From Tachypleus tridentatus (lineage: Eukaryota; Arthropoda; Merostomata; Xiphosura; Limulidae): a stretch of 64,000 bases of DNA. The stretch's first letter is position 1, and every line of letters starts with the position of its first letter. Location of the stretch: contig NC_134830.1 of the NCBI RefSeq assembly GCF_004210375.1, positions 8,742,001 to 8,806,000 on the forward strand. The letters run 5' to 3'. This document shows, piece by piece, positions 57,276 to 64,000 of the stretch. The position numbers and the translations under genes were made by a program. The notes beneath the pieces were generated by a model. That model saw only the letters and a program-made list of their open reading frames with translations. It did no database searches and had not been told where the DNA came from.

Positions 57276-57548
57276 GCGCCCGGCATGGACAGGTGTTTAA
57301 GGGTCTCCACTTATAATCCGAGGGTCGCGGGTTCGAATTCCTGTCAGACCAAACATGCTCGCCCTTTCAGCCGTGAGGGCGTTATAATGTTACAGTCAAT
57401 CCCACTATTCGTTGGTAAAAAGAGTAGCCTATGAGTTGGCGGTGGGTGGTGATGACTAGCTGCCTTCCCTTTAGTCTTACACTACTAAATTACGGACGAC
57501 TAGTGCAGATAGCCGTCGTGTAGCTTTGCGTGAAATTACACACAAACG
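57276..57548 (+). mobile_element. SINE family A, full length
   Basis: GCGCCCGGCATGGACAGGTG to GCGTGAAATTACACACAAAC. AGCCAAGAAA occurs at 57171-57180, before the tRNA-Arg-like piece, and at 57549-57558 after this SINE. Confidence 0.92.
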
Positions 57549-57654
57549 AGCCAAGAAACAAACCAATAACTTATCCAATATACTCTCGAATTCACCATCC
57601 CATACAATGGTCATAGGTCACGCCTGGCTCTTTATCTGAACTACCATCAATCAA

Positions 57655-57684
57655 ATATATATATATATATATACACACACATTA
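57655..57684. repeat. TA/CA microsatellite
   Basis: About ten TA dinucleotides followed by CACACACA. Confidence 0.9.
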
Positions 57685-57759
57685 ATATTTTCCAATCTAG
57701 TAGGCTTTCTCCTTAATATTTGACGTACTTAGCTTTCCGATGATCAATGCTTCGCGTCC

Positions 57760-57935
57760 CGTTGCTGTGCTATTTAAGGCCTTAATGGTGTTATAAGAGT
57801 GACGGTCAAATCTCATTAGTCGGGCAGATAAAAATAGTTAAGTGGATAGTTTTGACTTGCTTCCTTTCCTCTAGTTTATCGACCCCAAAATAGTGACAAT
57901 TTCGAATACATAACCCTTGAGCAGCCTTGGATGGG
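57760..57935 (+). mobile_element. SINE family A, highly diverged
   Basis: GTGTTATAAGAGTGACGGTC, CTTGCTTCCTTTCCTCTAGT and CTTGAGCAGCC keep the order of the family A body but with many changes. Confidence 0.5.
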
Positions 57936-58060
57936 TGCCCTGCTGGTACAGCGGCAAGTCTACGAATTTAGAACTCTAAAATTCAATTCCTTTTGGTGGA
58001 CTCAGCAGATAGCCTGATGTGGCTTTGCTAAATGAAAAAAACAAACAAAAACACACACAT
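57936..58060 (+). mobile_element. SINE family B
   Basis: GCCCTGCTGGTACAGCGGCA, TTTTGGTGGACTCAGCAGAT, GTGGCTTTGC, with an A/C-rich tail. Confidence 0.82.
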
Positions 58061-58343
58061 CCTTTGTTCGTTTGTTTCGGACATGAATAACAGAGAAGTT
58101 CTCAGCACATTGAGTGACAATTATATCCACCTATCTTATCATAACGAAGCATACTGCGTTAGCACATGTACTACATAACAAACGCAGTGTTTTCACGTCT
58201 GGTTTGAAGGCGTGGTTTTAGATATGTGACAAATACCTAATAAATTCAGGTTTTACTAGAGTATCACACCAGTTCTGTGCTACACTTAGTAAATTTAATG
58301 TTTTAAACTACAAACAACAGTTCAACTTACTGAGTTGTAACAA

Positions 58344-58525
58344 AAGTAAGTAATAATCTGGATTGTAACTGTTATGTAATAGTAAGTAATAATCTGGATT
58401 GTGACTATTATGTAATAGTAAGTAATAATCTGGATTGTGACTATTATGTAATAGTAAGTAATAATCTGGATTGTGACTATTATGTAATAGTAAGTAATAA
58501 TCTGGATTGTGACTATTATGTAATA
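58344..58525. repeat. 36-bp minisatellite, 5 copies
   Basis: AGTAAGTAATAATCTGGATT followed by GTGACTATTATGTAAT, nearly identical copies. At 36 bp (12 codons) it keeps a - strand frame open as copies of LHNSHNPDYYLL. Confidence 0.96.
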
Positions 58526-58582
58526 GAAAAATCAAAATGTTGATGAACGTTAGTATCGTACTTAAAAACATGCATGCTCCTA

Positions 58583-58695
58583 CTGACAAGTCTACCTAAA
58601 CCTTTACGTACGTGCACCTACTTACTAGTCGATTTAAACCTGTATATACATGCACCTACTTACTAGTCTACCTAAACCTTTATGTGAACGTGCAT
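58583..58695. repeat. About 42-bp tandem repeat, 3 copies
   Basis: ACTAGTCTACCTAAACCTTT and GTGCACCTACTT recur three times with several changes. Confidence 0.8.
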
Positions 58696-59743
58696 AAACG
58701 GAAAGTTTCCACAATAACTAATATGCTTGGAGAACGTACTTCAATTAAGAACCTATGAAACAACTGTACTGATATCTAATACACATAATTCCTACAAGAT
58801 AATGTACACATGGCCATGTTTATTAGGTAAACTTCGTTATTAAACATTGGTTAACGTGCGCAATAACCAGTTACCGTAACATCAGGGTTAAAACAACATG
58901 AAATAGACACGGCTATATACCATTTTGTAGTTAGCTACGTAGCATTCGAAATTCACTATTTGATTATTTAAAAGACACTTGATAATTCCTAACACACAAT
59001 ACGTCTGTTACGTAGTGTCCTCCACCTGGATTCTAGGTGCCTCTTATTTTATCTACTGCATTAATGGAAACGTAGTCTAAAATGAAAATGATTTCCGTTG
59101 AGGCAGTATACAGGATTATAACTTATTAAATTAATGGACTATGATAATGTAATAACATTGTACGTGCACCATACCGCCATTATCATTAAAACAAAATTCA
59201 GAGACTATTATTTCGTTATTACGTGCATCATCTCAGCTATGTGAGCTTTCATTTTGATACTACAAGAATACATCAATAGTTCAAACTATGTGGAAAAGAT
59301 ACAACGATAAAGTTTTAGACATTTTTATAATTGTTGAAAGGCTGAGTTCTCTTGTTTTATAGTCTCTAATATATAAGTTTTCGATAACTTTAGTAACCTA
59401 CAGGAAGTAAGTTAATCACTGATGAATAATTAAATACGCACTTTTCCTGAACAGTCCATCATTATCTACCAATGTGTTTTGGAGATACGTTAAAACCTTC
59501 GTATATACATGATGCACACAATTTTATAAGGACAAAAACTGCATCTCTCGTCCGCAGTGACAAGCCTGAATTCTTATAACATTAAAAACCAACTAACGAT
59601 ACCTGTGATAGGCACAGCACAGATCGTCAATTATGTAGCTTTGTAAATATTTGTTTATTATTGCATCGATGTTCTGATATGCCTATAACTTACATATTTA
59701 TATCCTTAGTGGTTTCTACCATAGTCCATTAATGATATAAAGT
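58696..59743. other. Intergenic DNA, nothing supported
   Basis: AT-rich, without a recognised element or exon on either strand. Confidence 0.5.
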
Positions 59744-59754
59744 AAAACATATAC

Positions 59755-60031
59755 AGGCCCGGCATGGCCAAGCGTGTTAAGGCGTGCGACTCGTAATCTG
59801 AGGGTCGCGGGTTCGCATCCCCGTCGCGTCAAACATGCTCGCTCTTTCGGCCGTGGGGGCGTTATAAAGTTACGGTCAATCCCACTATTCGTTGGTAAAA
59901 GAATAGCCCAAGAGTTGGCGGTGGGTGGTGATGACTAGCTGCCTTCCCTCTAGTCTTACACTGCTAAATTAGGGACAGCTAGCACAGATAGCCTTCGAGT
60001 AGCTTTGTGCGAAATTAAAAAAACAAAACAA
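59755..60031 (+). mobile_element. SINE family A, full length, 11-bp target duplication
   Basis: AAAACATATAC flanks it (59744-59754 and 60032-60042). The head is GGCCCGGCATGGCCAAGCGT with the GGTTCGCATC B-box variant shared with the copies at 29057 and (as GGTTCACATC) 32871. Confidence 0.95.
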
Positions 60032-60394
60032 AAAACATATACGTTGAGAAAACTATACCTTTATAGAACGTCATATAGATCTTATAAAATTATATACGTG
60101 TATATATACATATTTGTGTGCGTAAACAAAGGTTAATGATTTATATTACATAATATTATGAATTATTCGAACAGTCAGTTTGTGTCGTTGAAATTATTAG
60201 ATAATAAAAGTAGTTGATAATTAGTGTAACCTGCTTTAAACATTTTATTAGCCAAAATTTCGAAATTCATGTGAATATGCAAATTATTTCAAAAAACCTA
60301 AAAATTACAATCCACTTGATAACCATTGACCTCGAATCGTTCGCATGTTCCCAACTGTGGTACTACACAAGTGTGTTAATTTATGCGTTGTAGC

Positions 60395-60500
60395 TCATTC
60401 CTGCAACGTTGCACAAGGGTATAATTTTCACCTGATAGACTAGAGAAAAGTAGTTAGTGAACAGCACCCTCCGTCAACGCTTGAGCTGCTCTTATCTTAC
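60395..60500 (-). mobile_element. SINE family A fragment, diverged
   Basis: GACTAGAGAAAAGTAGTTAG then CCGTCAACGCTTGAGCTGCT keep the order of the inverted body. The copy is old, and the MITE at 60510 inserted next to it. Confidence 0.5.
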
Positions 60501-60509
60501 CCAATAAGG

Positions 60510-60824
60510 TGGCGCCAGAATATTTTCGTTGGGGGGCTGAGGTAAACTGTGAAGGGGCTTACCAAAATGCCATCAATATGAAGTATGGATGGTAAATTAT
60601 AATAATGTAAATACCAAGGTACATTTCAGAAAGGTGTGCTATTTTAAACTGCGTTTTCAATGCAGTTTTCATTGGAAACTCATACTCTGATTAATATTTC
60701 CATATTTTTCCATATTTCCATGTGTTTTCCATATTTTATGAATATATGTAGGTAACAATATTGGGGGGCTGAGGGGGCTTGGCTGATTTGGGGGGCTCAA
60801 GCCCCCCCCCTGGCGCCTCCACTG
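60510..60824. mobile_element. hAT-like MITE, 315 bp, 8-bp target duplication
   Basis: CAATAAGG stands directly on both sides (60502-60509 and 60825-60832). Inside, TGGCGCCAG at the left pairs with CTGGCGCCTCCACTG at the right, the left end being a few bases short. A GGGGGGCTGAGG motif occurs near both ends (about 60532 and 60763). The 8-bp duplication and CAGTGGxGCGCCAG-type end fit the hAT superfamily. No coding capacity. Confidence 0.85.
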
Positions 60825-61180
60825 CAATAAGGGAATTTGACCAACAATTTTATAGATCACTCGCAGCTCCGAAATGTGGATCGCAGTTATGTAGCAACGA
60901 GACGCAAACAAAAATCCTCTGATCCATCGTGAAAGTTCTATGACAGTTAGGTCAAACCCAACCTAAAAGTATCTGTATGACGTTGTTACAAATCCAAATG
61001 ATACCTTATAAGAAAGCAAATAAAATGAAGAATCTCTTAATTCATTTACATTTCACAATCAACGGCGAATAAAAGAAAAAACGTATTTAAAACGTCGAAC
61101 AAAACTTAAAATTATTGAAGTTCAGATGCATTATATAAAACCAATAAACATCTTTAAATCAGCATATAAAAGTCTGCTTC

Positions 61181-61280
61181 CTCTCTCAGTGGCTCAGCGG
61201 TAAGTCTGAGGGTCCATAACACTAAAAACCATGGTGATCACAATACAGATAGCCCACTGTGTAGTTCTGTGCTTAAAAAC
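61181..61280 (+). mobile_element. SINE family C/B, diverged
   Basis: CTCTCTCAGTGGCTCAGCGG, TAACACTAAAAACCATGGTG, then AGATAGCCCACTGTGTAGTT and GTGCTTAAAAAC. The ending is of the family C type. Confidence 0.6.
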
Positions 61281-61556
61281 AGAATAAAAATTTAAATCTA
61301 ATTAACGAAAATAAATAAATGTCTTAATCAAGCGAATGTTATTTTGTTGTTCAACTGAGAAAGGTTTTCTTTGAATAGAATAATTAAAACGTTGCAACTC
61401 ATAATGACCAGTGGTTTGAATGTCTAAACTACCTCAAGAAAACAAAAAACAGATGATTCGTGTTTTCGAAACGTAAACAGAGTGAAAAGGAATATTGCAT
61501 TCTTTTTTTAGATTTTGATTTGCATAAACATAAGCAGGTCTCCTTTTGTTGATAAT

Positions 61557-61824
61557 GACGGTCCAACATGGCAAGTAGGTTAAGGCGTTCGACTCGTAAT
61601 CTGAGGGTCGCGGGTTCGAATCCCAGTCGCACCAAACATGCTCGCCCTTTCCGCCGTTATAAAGTTTCGGGCAATCCCACTATTCGTTGGTAAAAGAGTA
61701 GCCCAAGAGTTGGCGGTGGATGGTGATGACTAGCTGCTTTCCCTCTAGTCTTACATTGCAAAATTAGGGACGGCTAACGCAAAAACTCCTATGTGGCTTT
61801 GCACGAAATTCAAAAACAAAACAA
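61557..61824 (+). mobile_element. SINE family A, full length, 11-bp target duplication
   Basis: TTGTTGATAAT flanks it (61546-61556 and 61825-61835). It lacks about 12 bases in the CCGTGGGGGC segment. Confidence 0.95.
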
Positions 61825-62098
61825 TTGTTGATAATTATCACCTCCAGGTGGCGTTGTGTTTCGTCATTATTACAAGCCTTAGAGAGCAATGAAAATAACT
61901 TTTATACCACCTGAGGCAGGGACGTATATACATTGTGATCAAAATAAATCGTGAATAAATATCTTAATACAAAACATGTTGAAAGGGTGAAAGCAACTTT
62001 ATTGTATCGTTTAATGTGTTATATGATGCTGTTGTAACGGTTTATTTTGCAACATTCGGTCAAAAAGAAGAATGCAAAATCCAATCTACGTAATAACA

Positions 62099-62194
62099 GC
62101 CCCCCACTGGTATAGCGGTATATCTGTGGAATCACACCGTTAGAAACCGGGTTTCGGTACCCGTGGTGGGCAAACCGCAGATAACTCATTGTAT
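62099..62194 (+). mobile_element. SINE family C
   Basis: CCCCCACTGGTATAGCGGTA, ACCGTTAGAAACCGGGTTTC, GGTACCCGTGGTGGGCAAAC, then GATAACTCATTGTAT, where it joins a family A copy. Confidence 0.75.
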
Positions 62195-62448
62195 AATGGT
62201 CAGGTGGTTAAGGCACTCGACTCGTAATTTGAGGGTCGCCGTTTCGAATCCCCGTCACACCAAACATGCTCGCCCTTTCAGCCGAGGAAACGTTTTAATC
62301 TGACAGTTAATCCCACTATTCGTTGATAAAAGACAAGCCCAAAAGTTGGTTATGACTACCTTCCTTTAGTTTGACACTGATAAATTTGCGACGGCTAGAT
62401 CAGACAGCCCTCGTATAGTTTTACCGAAATTAATACTAAAAAAAAAAA
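62195..62448 (+). mobile_element. SINE family A, head slightly truncated, internal deletions
   Basis: It begins ATGGTCAGGTGGTTAAGGCA and ends TACCGAAATTAATACTAAAA. Fused without spacer to the family C copy upstream. Confidence 0.87.
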
Positions 62449-62910
62449 GCAGACTTATCAAGAAACGGAAGTTTTTTATTCTTCCTTTTCATGTTCTACG
62501 AATTAGTTTATTTATTTTTAATTAACCGAAGTCCATAATAGATGTTAAAACAATTTCACTTTTTCGTTATTCTCATATGCATAGCACTTTCTTGTAAGTT
62601 ACACTTTGACGAAATGCAAATTCAGTATTCAGAAAAACAAACCAAACGAACAAACTCGCTAATTCAATGATCGATCGTCTATTGTAAAAGACTCACAAAT
62701 TAATAAGTAATTAACTAATAACTTTAGCATAATTCGTGTTCTATATTATGTTAGAGACTACTATTTAGCAGTATATACAGTAATGTAAGTATATCGATGT
62801 ATTAGGCTTAGGATGCTTTTACAGTAGGTGTCCATGATATGTGGACGATAAATTCGTCAATAAACGAACAGCACGCATTCTACTTCTTTTTAAAATAATA
62901 TACATTTTAC

Positions 62911-63182
62911 ATTTGGTTTGAAATTCACGCGAAGCTACACAAGGGCTCTCTCTCTACGCTAACCATCCCTAATGCAGTGTAAGACTAGAGGGGAGGTAGC
63001 TAGTTATCACCACCCACCGTTAACTCTTGGGCTACTCTTTTACTAATGAATAGGGGGATTGACTGTCACATTATAACGCCCCCACGGTTGAAAGAGCAAG
63101 CATGTTTGGTGTGATAGGGATTCGAACCCGCGACCCTCAGATTACGAGTCGAGTGCCTTAACCATCTGATCATGCCAGGCCT
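62911..63182 (-). mobile_element. SINE family A, full length, inverted
   Basis: TTTGAAATTCACGCGAAGCT to CCATCTGATCATGCCAGGCC. CTCTCTCT expansion in the body replaces the usual GCTATCTG. Confidence 0.9.
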
Positions 63183-63967
63183 ATATATCTTAGAAACACG
63201 TTAAACACAGAAAAAAATTTTACACACTGAAGATCGTACGTTATATGTATATCGCAAACACTATAGAGTTGTTTTCTTATTGTAAATAATCCACTTAGAC
63301 CAATTCAATTCCTTTAGAGTTATGATAACAAGCCAAACTATTTTTCTATATTTTCATCGCAATAACATCCGCTGTTGTGTAAGTTACCCGAGTTGTATTC
63401 TGTACTTCCAATAACCGTCTGCTTTTCATCAAAGTCCATACAGGCGGGTTCAAATAGCTCAGAACACTCTTTGAGAAAACAAATTATTCTCCTTATCTCT
63501 TTCAAACTATTAATCTTTTTCTAACGTATCAGCTGTTAGGCCTTTCACTCCTATGACAACTAACGTTTCACTCTAACTTTTCTCTCACTGAACTTCTTAC
63601 CGTGACTACTTTTTACTTTCTCTTTTGCGGTCGTCTGGTCACAGCTATATACATATAGTCTATTACTTAGACCTTCTAGAAATGTCCATAATCTTGGCAT
63701 CAGTGGATCGCAAACACAACGTTTGATAGTGTCGACATCAATGAATTAAAACAAACTAGATTAATTAATAATACTATCTAAACTAAACAGTCTTTTACAT
63801 GTGACATACTCCAGATATCGTTTCCTACTAAACGTTCGATAAGGTTGTTGTCATTACGACACGCTCGTCAATGATCACAAAACTTTATCTGGCTAGCAAC
63901 AAAAACGCCTAAATTTATAGAGATAAAAAACCTACAAAAATATGTATTATGTCCTCAGTATTCCTCG
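63183..63967. other. Intergenic DNA, nothing supported
   Basis: No exon or repeat recognised. Confidence 0.5.
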
Positions 63968-64000
63968 ATATGGCAGTGGAAAGTTTGGAGACTTACAACG
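63968..64000 (+). mobile_element. Start of a SINE family B/C copy, cut by window edge
   Basis: TATGGCAGTGGAAAGTTTGG then AGACTTACAACG resembles the family B/C head. Only 33 bases are visible. Confidence 0.45.

Overview
The window is animal nuclear DNA: AT-rich, intron-rich and full of transposable elements and minisatellites, with no operons or bacterial signals. About 25 copies of one tRNA-derived SINE (called family A here; tRNA-Thr(CGT)-like head, about 275 bp) and about a dozen copies of two shorter tRNA-like families (B and C) dominate the repeats. I associate the family A sequence with horseshoe crabs (Xiphosura). That is recognition from memory, so the organism call is an inference. 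A run of exactly 500 N (11494-11993) is an assembly gap of arbitrary size.

Two host genes can be recognised, both on the + strand. The first is the 3' end of an EXOSC10/Rrp6-type nuclear exosome exoribonuclease gene. Three firm C-terminal coding exons lie at 22003-22157, 22394-22458 and 24094-24147, and two possible upstream exons at 16089-16166 and 20409-20583. Earlier exons are not visible; they may lie in the gap or outside the window. The second is a complete testis-specific serine kinase (TSSK-like) gene in four exons: 30986-31131, 32293-32517, 39089-39263 and 44688-45033. All kinase landmarks and splice sites are present. Exons 2 and 4 each lack one base needed to hold the frame, so this is either two consensus errors in the assembly or a recently dead gene. 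The end of exon 3 is also duplicated, in decayed form, just downstream in intron 3.

Layout. 1-1797: 40-bp minisatellite. 3.3-6.6 kb: SINE, a short TTAA-flanked element, the C-terminal half of a pogo/Tigger transposase, and a 30-bp minisatellite. 8.1-9.2 kb: a Penelope-like fragment on the - strand, with a possible decayed hammerhead ribozyme, next to a CR1-like LINE tail on the + strand. 9.6-11.5 kb: SINEs and an internally deleted Tc1 transposon running up to the gap. 12.9-13.85 kb: 38-bp minisatellite. 16-24.2 kb: EXOSC10 3' part, with a possible 3-kb piggyBac-like element and a hAT fragment in its introns. 24.4-25 kb: Penelope-like C-terminus. 27.5-28.1 kb: GC-richer stretch with a possible first exon. 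29-45 kb: TSSK gene, whose introns hold many SINEs, several minisatellites (including 46 copies of a 45-bp, 15-codon unit) and MITEs. 46-64 kb: intergenic DNA with SINEs, a long hairpin, a two-period minisatellite, a hAT/ZMYM1-like transposase fragment, a clean 315-bp hAT-like MITE with 8-bp target duplication, and a tRNA-Arg-like/SINE composite.

I found no wholly new biological system. The most distinctive items are the hammerhead-like motif in the Penelope fragment, the paired frame losses in an otherwise conserved intron-bearing TSSK gene, the open 15-codon minisatellite with a 585-bp internal duplication, and the composite SINE.
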